From: Sipunculus nudus
Taxonomy: Eukaryota; Annelida; Sipuncula; Golfingiida; Sipunculidae
Length of the DNA: 64,000 nucleotides
Assembly (NCBI GenBank): GCA_026874595.1
Contig: CM049314.1
Coordinates: 33,178,229 to 33,242,228 of the forward strand
Reading direction: 5' to 3'
Position numbers and translations under genes: made by a program. This document shows, in pieces, positions 11,532-21,414 of this stretch (positions within the stretch are counted from its first letter, which is position 1; every line of letters starts with the position of its first letter). The notes under the pieces were generated by a model. That model was not told the DNA's origin. It saw nothing but the letters and a program-made list of their open reading frames with translations, and searched no databases.

Positions 11532-14500
11532 AACAGATTATATATATAGACTCACGAATTATTTTTGGAATTTGTAGGGGCACTCATCTTCATACCCACA
11601 CTCTAAATCATACCCTCAGTGAAAATCCTACCCACACTGTTCTTCATGCCCACACTGTAAATCATAACCTCAGTTATAATACTACCCACACTCATCGTCA
11701 TACCCACATTGTAAATTATAAGCTCATAGGGAATCTTGCCTATACCCCTCTTCATACTCACAATATAAATCATACCTTCTGTAATAATCCTACCCACACT
11801 CATCTTCACATCCACACAGTTAATCATACCCACAGTCATAATCCTACCCACACTCATCTTCATACCAATACTGTAAATCATACCCATAGTAATAATCCTA
11901 CCCACACTCATCGTCATACCCACATTGTAAATTATAACCTCAGTGTGATAATCCTAGCCACACTAATCTTCATACCCACACTGTAAATCATACCCACAGA
12001 GGGAATTCTACCCAAACTCATCTTCATACTCATACTGTAAATCATACCCTCAGTGTGATAATCCTACCCACAGTAATCTTCATACCAACAATGATAATCA
12101 TAACCTCAGTAATAATGCTACCAACACTTATCTTCACACCCTCAATGTAAATTATAACCTTAGAGGGAATCCTACCCACACTCATCTTCACACCCACATG
12201 GTAAATCATCCCCATAGTAATAATCCTACCCACACTCATGTTCATACCCACATTGTAAAACATACCCTCAGTGATAATCTTACCCACAGAAATCTTAATA
12301 CCCACACTCACAATCATAACCTCAGTAATAATACTACCCACAGTAATCTTTATAACCACACTGACAATCATACCCTCAGTGATAATCCTACCCTCACTCA
12401 TCTTCATACCCACACTAGAAATCATACTCTTAGTGATAGTCCCACCCACAGTAATCTTCATACCCACACTGTAAATCATACCCACAGAGGGAATTCTACC
12501 CAAACTCATCTTCATACTCATACTGTAAATCATACCCTCAGTGATAGTCCTACACACAATAATCTTCATACACACACTGAAAATTATAACCTCAGGAAAA
12601 TACTTCCCACACTCACCGTCATACCCACATTGTAAATTATAACCTCAGAGGGAATCTTGCCCATACTCCTCTCCATACTCACATTGTACATCATACCTTC
12701 AGTGATTATCCTACCCACACTCATCTTCACACCCACACAGTAAATTATACCCACAGTCATGATCCTACCCACACTCATCTTCATACCAATACTGTATATC
12801 ATACCCATAGTAATAATCAAACCCACACTCACATTCATACCCACACTGTAAAACATACCTTCAGTGATAATCCTACCCACAGAAATCTTCTTACCCACAC
12901 TCACAATCATAACCTCAGTAATAATATTACCCACACTAATCTTTATAACCACACTGACAATCATACCCTCAGTGATAACCCTACCCTCACTCATCTTCAT
13001 ACTCACACTGTAAATCATACCCACAGTGATAATTCTATCCACAGAAATCTTGATGCCCACACTGATAATCATACCCTCAGTGATAATCCTGCCCACACTG
13101 ATCTTAATCCTAGCACCATCACAAATAAATCCTACAAAAACTCATCTTTATACCAACACTGTCAATCATACCCTCAGTGGGGTTCATACACAAACTCATC
13201 TTCATGTCCACACTGTAAATCATACCCTCATTAATAATCCTACCCACAGTAATCTTCATACCAACACTGTAAATCATACCCTCAGTGTTATAATCCTACC
13301 CACACTAATCTTCATAGCCACACTGGTAATCATAACCTCAGTAATAATACTACCCACATTAATCTTTATAACCACCCTGTCAATCATACCCTCAGTAATA
13401 ATCCTACCTACACTCATCCTCATACCCACAGTGTAAATCATACCCCAGTAATAATCCTACCCACAGTAATCTTCATACCCACACTGTAAATCATACCTTC
13501 AGTTATAATCCTACCCACACTCATCTTCATACCCATACAGTAAATCATACCCTCAGTGTTATTCGTACCCAAACTAATCTTCATGCCCACACTGTAAATC
13601 ATATCCACACTGATAATCTTCCCACAGTAATCTTCCCACCCACACATTAAATAATACCCTCAGACGGAATTCTACCCACACTCACCTTCATACTCACACT
13701 GTAGATCCTATCCTTAGTGATAATTCTACCCACAGTAATCTTCATGCCCACACTGTAAATCATGCCTTCAGTGATAATCCTACCCACACTCATCTTCATA
13801 CCCACACTGTAAATCATAACCTCAGAGGGAATCCTGCCCATTCTCCTCTTCATAATCACACTGTTTATCATACCTTCAGTGATAATCCTACCTACACTAA
13901 TCTTCATTCCCACACTGTCAATCATACCCCAATGATAACCCTACCCACACTAATCTTCACACACACTGTAAATCATACCCTCAGTGATAATCCGACCTAC
14001 ACTCACCTTTAAGCACACTGAAAACTGTACCTACACCTGTAATCTTACCCAAACTTACATTTATACCTACACTGACAACTGTACCTACACTGACAATCAT
14101 ACCCACACAGACAACTCTACATTCACTGACAACTGGACCTACAATAACAATCATACCCACCCTTACAACTGTACCTACACTGACATCTGTACCTACAGAG
14201 ACAATCATACCCCCACTCACAATTGTACATACACTGAAAACTTCTCTGATAATCTTACACTGAAAAGTATACTTACACTGAAAATCTAACCCCCACTGGC
14301 AATGTACCTACATTGATACATTCACCGACACTGACATCTGTAGCTACTTTGACAACTGTACCTACACTGACTACTGTAACTACACTGATAATCTTACTCA
14401 CTCTAATAACTATAACTACACTGATAATCTTACTTAAACTAATAACTGAAGTTACACGGCCTGCATTGACAACCATAATACACTGACAACTATACCTAGT

Positions 14501-17500
14501 CTAACAATCTTTAGCACTCTAACAACTGTGCCTACACTGACAATCCTACACATACTCAAAATTGTATCTACACTGACAACTGCACATACACTGATAAACT
14601 TACCTACACTGACAAATGTACCTACACTGATAATCTTCCTACTCTGACAAATGTACCTATATTGACAATCATACCCACACTGATAATTGCATAGTCAAAT
14701 TTAATACACTCTTTTCCTATCAAGTTCTCACACTTGATGGATTTGACTATGTATCCGGCTCTAGGGCATTTTAGGGGATAGGCCAATTGGTGAAGAGCTC
14801 CCGACCTTAAAATTTCTTAACATATAAAAGGTCGATCAAGCGGGCACAAAGGGAGAGCATGATATGATATATGACCTATTATAAATATACCTGAAGCTGA
14901 TTTACTCTCAAAATCATGATATGATATATGACCTATTATAAACATACCTGATGCTGATGTACTCTCCAAATCATATGATATGATATATGACCTATTATAT
15001 ACATACCTGAAGCTGATTTACTCTCAAAATCATGATATGATATATGACCTATTATAAACATACCTGATGCTGATGTACTCTCCAAATCATATGATATGAT
15101 ATATGACCTATTATATACATACCTGAAGCTGATGTACTCTCCAAATCATGATATGATATATGACCTATTCTAAACATACCTGAAGCTGATGTACTCTCTA
15201 TATCATGATATGATATATGACCTATTCTAAACATACCTGAAGCTGATGTACTCTCTACATCATGATATGATATATGACCTTTTATAAACATCCCTGAAAC
15301 TGATTAACTCTCTACATCATGATATGATACTTGACCTATTATAAACATACCTGGAGCTGTTGTATTGTCCTTATCATGATATGATATATGACCTTTTATA
15401 CACATACCTGAAGCGGATGTACTCTCTACATCATGATATGATATATGACCTTTTATAAACATACCTGAAATTGATTAACTCTCTACATCATGATATGATA
15501 CTTGACCTATTATAAACATACCTGGAGCTGTTGTATTGTTCTTATCATGATATGATATATGACCTATTATACACATACCTGAAGCTGATGTACTCTCCAC
15601 ATCATGATATGATATATGACCTATTATAAACATACCTGAAGCTGATGTACTCTCTACATCATGATAAGATATATGACCTATTATTAACATACCTGAAGCT
15701 GATGTACTCTCTACATCAGGCCATCCTTAAAAATTTCTGTGTTGGGGCTAACATTGGTCCAAAAAAAGTCATCAGGTAGGGAGGAAAAAAATATTTTTTT
15801 TAAAGGAGGATCTGGAGTTTACTACACCTTTTTTACCGGATTTTAGCATATGCGAGGTTTATGTCAAATAACATACCCGTACTCAATTAATTCCTTGCCT
15901 CGATACCATTGAAACATGCACAACAAGGTATCTCTGAACAGATTTTGTGTTTTATTACAGGCTTAAAATCCTGTACTTGGGTTAAAAATGTTTTAGTACA
16001 TGCTTTGAACATGTACATGTCAAACATTCACATATTTGAAAAGTTATCAAGTACTTTTCCAATAATGGTCAAGCATTATAACTGATGTATATCCCATTGC
16101 ACAGGTTCACATTAGGCCGGTAAGCCTTGTTCTGGATCTCACATGAATTTGCAGACAATTTTATTTTGTGTTGTATGCGAGTGCCAGAATTGTAGGAATG
16201 AGTGCAGTTTGAGATATCCTTTGCAAGTGAAGAGGTATAATTAAGAAGGACGGTAATAAATGAACTCTTTATTAATGGTCAATGCCTAATAAGGTAGTAG
16301 AATATATAAAATTTTTATAAAATATATGTAAAACTGTAATTTTTGAAAGATGAAACCATATATTGGATGTCGGTACCCTGATTAGGAATTTTATTTTTTC
16401 GGTGTTGATGTATATACAAACAAAATCTTGGTCAAGTTCGAAGATGAGAGACCTTGACTTATTTCTCGACGTTTTAGAGCGAATTATAGAAAATAACCGG
16501 CGTGTGTTAACATTTACCATGTGAGGAGGATATCTCCAAAAGTATTCAACACAGAAATTTCATTTCTTTGGTGCTGATACATATCAACAAAATCTCGGTC
16601 AAGTTCCAAGATGGATGACCCAAGGTCACAGAGCTTATAATAGCTAAAAACTTATTTCTAAGGAACCACTGGATGGATTGTTTTGGAATATGGAATGGTC
16701 ATTGGCCTTGATGATCTCGTAAGTGCTGCATGACTCACAAAGACTGGGGCCAGACTTACAAAGTTCATACCTCCCTAGTTCCAATTCACAACTTGAACAA
16801 AAGACATATGTACAGATATACATCCATGTGAGAACAAATATTACATGAATACTTGTTACTGTTACCACCCATAAATACTGCTCTTTTTGCTGAGGGTTTT
16901 GTCAGCTTTTGCTGATATTCTAGTATTTTTCTGTAATTAATGACTGAGCGAGCAATGTTGATCTCCATCTCGTCTACGTCTAAACAAGAAATGCCGTACG
17001 GTCAGGAAATATCTGTTTATTATAAAAGCTATTAATAAAATGAAATAAATTTACAAAGGCAGTTAAAATGAAACACAACCCAAAAAAAAGACAGTCGCTT
17101 ATATGTTATGCCTGTTCTGATCAGCTGTGGCCGGTAGAAATGATGCGTCAGACACCTCGCAAAACCCTTTCATGATCGCCACAGAACTGACGAAATCACG
17201 CAATTCTTGTAATACCAAACATCTGATTTGTAGAGATCGTGCGTTACACATCGTCAGTTGCAGATTCCATTAAATAGGCCCGCTTCATTTGCTAGATATA
17301 GGCCTACTCACGGTGCCACCGTGAGTGTTGATGAAAAATTATAATCAGCGTAAGCGACACGATGTCGGTGAACATTTTCCCGCCAAAATAGTGATGAATG
17401 AAGTCATATGGGGTGAACTTTTACTACGGACCTCTTATTGGCTCTCTGGCTATGACGCGTGACCGCTCAGCCAATCACAAGAACGTTTGCGTGTGCCAGG

Positions 17501-19054
17501 CACGTGTTTATGCAAATCAACGTGTCACATGGTTTAAATGCCAACATTGGTCAGTTGACAGTATGAATGTCGATAGAACTTTCATTTAATCAGTTAATGC
17601 GACAGCGGTAAGCTTCCGCTTTATTTGAATTCAAATAAGAACCATTTCTAATTGCTCAATTTTTTTTTTTCAGCCTGTTTCGCCAGAACAACGAAATTTG
17701 ATGGCGGTTTCCCGGCAGTTTTTCTACTCTCGCGCACGAGTGTAGCGATCGTTCCACGTGTGTATATATATAGGCTCAACCTGACTAATTGTTAGGGCTC
17801 AAATTAAACGATCGGCGACGCTGGGTAATACCTTTCATTATGGAAATTAAGTGCATCTAAAAATGTAATAGAAGGACTATTTTTCTAGCACATGAAGGCA
17901 GATTTTTACGGGCCCAGGTGCTTGCGGCAGATCATATAAAAATATTTATTTGCAGATATGTCAAAAAAAAAAAAAAATCCAGCCGCAGCCAAAAATCACG
18001 ACCGGCCGGGTTAGCCCCAACACAGAACTTTTTAAGGATGGCCTCATGATGTGATATATGACCTATTATAAACATACCTGAAGCTGATTAACTCTCTACA
18101 TCATGATATGATACTTGACCTATTATAAACATACCTGGAGCTGATGTATTGTCCTTATCATGATATGATATATGACCTATTATACACATACCTGAAGCTG
18201 ATGTACTCCCCACATCATGATATGATATATGACCTATTATAAACATACCTGAAGCTGATGTATTGTCCACATCATGATATGATATATGACCTTTTATATA
18301 CTTACCTGAAGCTGATGTACTCTCAACATCATGATATGATATATGACCTATTATATACTTACCTGAAGCTGATGTACTCCCTACATCATGATATGATATA
18401 TAACCTATTAAAAACATACCTGAAGCTGATTTACTCTCTACATCATGATATGATATATGACCTTTTATAAACATACCAGAAGCTGATGTACTTTCTACAT
18501 CATGATATGATATATGACCTTTTATAAACATACCTGAAGCTGATGTACTCTCCAAATCATTATATGATATATGACCTATTATAAACAAACCTGAAGCTGA
18601 TGTACTCTCTACATCATGATATGATATATGACCTATTATAAACATACCTGAAGCTGATGTACTCTCCAAATCATTATATGATATATGACCTATTATAAAC
18701 AAACCTGAAGCTGATGTACTCTCTACATCATGATATGATATATGACCTATTATAAACATACCTGAAGCCACTGTACTTTCCAAATCATGTCTTGCTGGGA
18801 GAGTCACAGTTCCTGAAGTGGTTTTGGCTTCCTGTAAAGAAGAATAATCCTATCAAGATGATGTCAAACTAGATCCGCTACGTGTATGTAGGTGCTGCAA
18901 ACAATCTCATGTGTATGGTTACAATCCCACCACCAGATGGCGTCCACATACAGGGCCCGCAAAAATTTATAAATAAAAAGGTGCACCTCGTGTGGCTTGG
19001 TGTCAGGTAGGACTATTAGGAAATGTCCGTACGTGATAATATAAAACCATACAT

Positions 19055-19086
<32 letters not shown>

Positions 19087-20131
19087 TGTATATAATTGTG
19101 TGTGTATATATATATATCACATAAATATATTCATTTATTCCACTGAAGAAGTAGATCGAGGGGGGGGGGGGGGGGGGGGGGGTTATTAGGCCCGGAGCTC
19201 TCTTTAGAAAGCACCGCAACATTTTTTTCTGCTTTCAATTTTTTTCTGGCCTACACCAAACCAATTCTGGCTTGAGGATGTTTCAGGATTTTCTCAGTTG
19301 TTCTCCTGGGTTCGACCTCTCCTTTTCCAAACCTTTGTATCCGACCCTGCACTTCCCTAATATGTTTCAAGAAAAGGGAATAATGTATTTGTTTATGAAA
19401 CAAATCAAGTCTTATAATACAAAAAGAAAACGCCGGTTCTTAAAATCTCTATTGCCTAAATGTCACCTTTACTGTATCTCATATCGCATGACCTCTATTA
19501 ATTAAAATGCAACCTGGACAGAAAAAAACAATTTTGTAAAACCGCCGTCCCCGGCACACAAATGGAGGAAGCTATAACTACCTGTCATCAATGATAATGC
19601 ACGTTTTGGACTTAAATTTACCTACCATAACTTGCAGAACGGCCACCAGATGGTGCTGACCGGTCTGGCCGAGTGCGCTCAGGAAATGGTGAAAACATTC
19701 GTCGTTCCGTCGTTGAAGGAACTCGATGAGTGCATACACTTTGTCTTCGTTAGTTGGACCAGCGGCCTAATCAAGGAAAACCAGGGAAGAATATTAGGGT
19801 ATTCAACAGCGAAGGCACTGGGAATTTACAAAGGGGGGTTATTCCATGATTTCTTCCCTTTTGGACGGCATAATTCTCCAAAATTGTAATAGACTAACTG
19901 TTCAATACATGTACAATAAATAATTTTGTATTGTGTTTATTTGCCACATTAATATATATATAATTTGCTCACCTCTATCTTTTGTCTGTCGGGCATGGTC
20001 AGCACCAGTAAGCTCACAAGGATGGCCCAGAATTTAGACGTTAACTGGAGATTTTCAACCAGTGTCGGGAGGTTCCGAACCAAGACTCCTTTATGTTCTT
20101 TCGTCATAGGAACAGCTTGCTGACTTGCCAT
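5162..20131 (-). CDS. CARD-NACHT-LRR protein (NLR-type receptor), five exons
   Basis: Predicted join on the minus strand: 20131-19973, 19766-19626, 18831-18762, 10850-10666, 7081-5162; 824 aa. All four introns are GT..AG and phases match (0, 0, 1, 0). Domain order: CARD at residues about 10-98, a short linker at 101-124, a pre-NACHT segment at 125-185, NACHT with Walker A GLAGSGKS (199-206), Walker B LFFLDGYDEY (289-298) and a sensor-type ITSR (Arg325), a winged-helix-like HKTMQEFFTAYYV (506-518), then leucine-rich repeats of the ribonuclease-inhibitor type (about 652-824). In known families this architecture marks an intracellular sensor that oligomerises through NACHT and signals through CARD-CARD contacts. 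The ligand cannot be inferred. The exon structure, motifs and reading frames are seen in the sequence; the immune role comes from the family. There is no signal peptide. An in-frame ATG lies 12 bp upstream (20143). Confidence 0.9.
7460..8982. repeat. Degenerate interspersed repeat, copy 1 (interrupted)
   Basis: Sequence from about 7640 to 8982, continuing at about 10318-10440, is clearly related to 56950-58300. Shared blocks include CTGCCTAATATCAAAAC.ACTGATC, ATGAGAATTGCT.AAG.TAGAGAC, TCTTGCCATGCATACTACTGGTAC-like text and the end CAGCTGAG.GC.GTGACC then GGGTCCCTTGTTTT. Its left end (AGCTCAGCTGACTTTTAGTC, TTTGTCCGTCGTC) matches ends seen at 32258 and 53040. No coding domain is visible. It lies in NLR intron 4. 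Confidence 0.7.
8983..10309. mobile_element. hAT-like non-autonomous insertion (1.33 kb)
   Basis: The element starts CAGGGTTGGGTGGGCAATAC. Its end, read inverted, is TAGGGTTGGGCAAAACCTGG, so it has imperfect terminal inverted repeats. It is flanked by CCAAATAG (8975-8982) and CCATATAG (10310-10317), an 8-bp target duplication with one mismatch. The uninterrupted paralogous sequence at 58165 confirms the empty site. Eight-bp duplications and CAG-starting termini are typical of the hAT superfamily. No transposase frame is visible, so it is non-autonomous or decayed. Confidence 0.78.
10666..10850 (-). CDS. NLR exon 4: pre-NACHT segment
   Basis: A 185-bp exon (2 bases plus 61 codons), residues 125-185. 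It contains YVPIGQIFTDLVWVKDEGHT and then GNYTQMFK. The YTQMF motif followed shortly by a P-loop exon is typical of invertebrate NACHT proteins, where a segment of the form (Y/F)T.(I/M)F precedes Walker A. The acceptor ATTTTTATTTAG and donor TTCAAG|GTAGCA fit, phases 1 and 0. The acceptor region has been tandemly duplicated about 68 bp upstream. Confidence 0.85.
10860..11470. other. NLR intron 3, AT-rich, no further exon
   Basis: Nothing gene-like. It includes the ~68-bp duplication of the exon 4 acceptor region (copies near 10843-10880 and 10911-10948) and TATAATAGAATTATA-rich sequence. Confidence 0.6.
11474..11530. repeat. (AT)n then (GA)n microsatellite
   Basis: A compound dinucleotide repeat, about 20 bp of TA followed by about 36 bp of GA, just before the 54-bp minisatellite. 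Confidence 0.9.
11580..14690. repeat. 54-bp minisatellite, about 3.1 kb, in NLR intron 3
   Basis: Many imperfect copies of a 54-bp unit of the type CATACCCACACTGTAAATCA + TACCCTCAGTGATAATCC + TACCCACACTCATCTT. Half-units alternate, so an 18/27-bp substructure shows. After about 13990 the array degenerates into shorter CTACACTGACAACTGTAC-type units. Because the period is a multiple of three, long frames stay open on both strands (for example 12042-12575 minus and 12198-12635 plus). I treat these as artefacts. Confidence 0.93.
14853..15715 (-). repeat. 57-bp minisatellite carrying a splice donor, block A
   Basis: About 15 units of 57 bp. On the minus strand each reads ..GAGAGTACATCAGCTTCAG|GTATGTTTATAATAGG.., so nearly every unit repeats the exon 3 donor. 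Units are in head-to-tail order. Some carry TAA (AGTTAATCAG variants) that closes the frame. Block A was once continuous with block B; a transposon at 15719-18043 separates them. Confidence 0.9.
15719..18043. mobile_element. DNA transposon with 34-bp TIRs inserted in the 57-bp array
   Basis: The left end is GGCCATCCTTAAAAATTTCT + GTGTTGGGGCTAAC. The right end, inverted, is identical except for one base (G for T at position 16) over 34 bp. It is flanked on both sides by TCA (15716-15718 and 18044-18046), a 3-bp target duplication that restores a normal array unit when the element is removed. A 3-bp duplication and GG-starting ends would suit PIF/Harbinger-like elements, but TCA is not the usual TWA, so the superfamily is left open. 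No transposase is recognised in its 2325 bp. It is probably non-autonomous or carries captured DNA. Confidence 0.85.
17400..17710 (+). promoter_or_regulatory. Promoter-like cargo inside the transposon
   Basis: A GC-richer stretch contains CCAAT (17471-17475), CACGTG (17501-17506) and the octamer ATGCAAAT (17510-17517). These are followed about 90 bp later by a donor-like AGCG|GTAAGC (donor at 17608) and a strong acceptor (poly-T then CAG at 17671-17673). The motif cluster resembles a promoter plus short 5' exon. Activity is inference. Confidence 0.3.
18047..18761 (-). repeat. 57-bp minisatellite carrying a splice donor, block B (exon-adjacent)
   Basis: About 12 units abut NLR exon 3 directly. 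Reading on from exon 3 without splicing, the frame stays open to a stop at 18088. It encodes repeats of the form M/LFIIGHISYHDVESTSASG (19 residues). Most units retain CAG|GTATGT. The units ending near 18305 and 18362 have the stronger CAG|GTAAGT. Every donor lies at the same phase, so each could splice in frame to exon 4. Whether any but the exon 3 donor is used is unknown. Confidence 0.9.
18762..18831 (-). CDS. NLR exon 3: linker exon and founder of the 57-bp array
   Basis: A 70-bp exon (23 codons plus one base) with acceptor TTCTTTACAG and donor GCTTCAG|GTATGT. It encodes EAKTTSGTVTLPARHDLEST followed by VAS, a Ser/Thr-rich linker between CARD and NACHT. Its last ~30 bases (CATGATTTGGAAAGTACAGT then GGCTTCAG) and the donor are homologous to each unit of the adjoining 57-bp array. 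The array therefore looks like a tandem amplification of this exon end. Phase 1 at the donor matches the following exon, which starts GT|AAA. Confidence 0.85.
19050..19130. repeat. (AT)n tract and poly-G run
   Basis: Interrupted TA dinucleotide repeats, followed by a poly-G run of about 22 bases near 19160, all within NLR intron 2. Confidence 0.9.
19626..19766 (-). CDS. NLR exon 2: second half of CARD
   Basis: A 141-bp, phase 0-0 exon encoding residues 54-100, including NEDKVYALIEFLQRRNDECF and HHFLSALGQTGQHHLVAVLQ. This is the C-terminal half of a CARD (LL..L..R....F..FL.AL..TGQ.HL...L). The acceptor is TTCCTTGATTAG and the donor ATG|GTAGGT. A competing donor 4 bp further on (GTAG|GTAAAT) would break the frame into the next exon. 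Confidence 0.87.
19973..20131 (-). CDS. NLR exon 1: first half of CARD
   Basis: Encodes residues 1-53, including EHKGVLVRNLPTLVENLQL, which matches the first two CARD helices (EH..L..N...L...L). The donor is ATAGAG|GTGAGC, phase 0. ATG at 20131 has purine at -3 and G at +4. A possible splice acceptor (TTTTTTATGAATGCAG) ends at 20134, so this may not be the first exon. Joined there, the exon would begin in phase 1 as GG|ATG. Confidence 0.88.
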
Positions 20132-20399
20132 CCCTGCATTCATAAAAAAGACTTAGCATACAAGTGGTATATCTATATTAGTAGTATATAATAAAAAAAA
20201 AACAGTATAATCAGTATGAAATAGTGTATGCGGTATATATGAAGTGATGTTTTGTTCGACTGTATTTAGTTAAAAAATGTGTTGCGTATATAATGTAATA
20301 TACATACTTATGGCTATATAAATCAGCAAAATATTCTAAATAGACTAGTTGTTGATATATATCAGATTTTGCAAATATCATGAAATGCCAATGATATAT

Positions 20400-20700
20400 T
20401 ATCTGACGTGCGCGCGTATCCTATTGGTGAATTGTGTAACTTATCTTACGACGTGGTTATACGCATAACTCCTAAATTTAACCTCTGTTCTAACAGGGTT
20501 TGTTTGAATTTGCCCCCAGTTGATTGACCTTAGTACCCAAACATTTTCAGACCAATAAGAGCTGGTGTCGCCTTTGGCATCAGTGTTTGAAAGCGCCAGC
20601 TGCCTGGTGGTGAAACCATGCTGTAATTGGCAGTGGCTTTGTGGATAGAATATAAACACTGGGAAAGGAACGTATTTCTTTCTGGAATTCAGAGAGGTGT
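20400..20700 (+). promoter_or_regulatory. Possible divergent promoter upstream of the NLR gene
   Basis: CCAAT-type boxes occur at 20422-20426 (inverted), 20552-20556 (direct) and 20626-20630 (inverted), with a TATA-like AATATAAA at about 20649. The TATA orientation favours plus-strand transcription starting near 20680. The region also sits about 300-500 bp upstream of the NLR CARD exon on the minus strand. No plus-strand gene is recognised downstream, so this remains a motif-based guess. Confidence 0.25.
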
Positions 20701-21345
20701 GTCACATCTGGGTAGCGTCCCCGATAAAGTATTTAGACATCTGTGGTACTGTTCTTATTGGTTTAACTGAGACCGACTTGCACCAGGATAACCTCAGCTT
20801 ATTAAAAATAATGTTACTCCCTCCCCCTTCTGATTATAATGGCAAATGTAAGGGTAAATTCTTTTTGTTGACAAATAAGCTTACATTTAACAGTAGCTGC
20901 TCCAAGAATAAGTGCAGGGAAAAAAACTTAAAATCAATGATAACATACTTGTTCTTTCTGATGAAGATGAATCCAAACTTTATAAATGTAGTCCTTGCTG
21001 CCTCAGCTCCTGTAGGAGACCAGTAAGACTGTAAGTAAATAGCTATATCAAGTTGTCAGGCTTCAGGGCTCTACGTCTCCGCGCCGCTTTCAGACCCAGA
21101 GTTTTCGGCTAAAATGTCACCTTGATAGTTATGCGCGTCAGTTATGATGGCCTGAGGATTGTGGGAAGGCATCACCTGATTACGTGTACATATCTACACC
21201 CACAGTATAACCACGGTGTCAAGTACGCAGCTAAAGAACTAGTCATATCCTTATCTCCATGATATGTGGTCCAACGCACGTTTGTCAATAAAAAACTCAC
21301 AACGAAACATTATTTATGCGATAATCAATCAAGCTCTCTTTCTCT
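20700..21345. other. Intergenic, no gene recognised
   Basis: A 109-codon open frame starts at 20697 on the plus strand, but it has no recognisable domain and AT-driven codon content. I do not call it a gene. Confidence 0.5.
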
Positions 21346-21348
21346 GTC

Positions 21349-21351
<3 letters not shown>

Positions 21352-21412
<61 letters not shown>
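21352..21412. repeat. (AT)n microsatellite
   Basis: About 60 bp of pure TA dinucleotide. Confidence 0.95.

Positions 21413-21414
<2 letters not shown>

Noticed and set aside
12042-13096. Long open frames of MSVGRIITEGMIYSVGMK type (both strands) as repeat proteins
   Set aside because: They coincide exactly with the 54-bp minisatellite, are open on both strands because the period is a multiple of three, have no splice sites and change frame between blocks.
14853-15715. CRISPR array
   Set aside because: Units are contiguous 57-bp tandem copies without unique spacers, in an intron of a eukaryotic gene.
19632-19889. 85-codon plus-strand ORF
   Set aside because: It is the antisense shadow of NLR exon 2 (CARD second half), which has splice sites and domain similarity on the minus strand.
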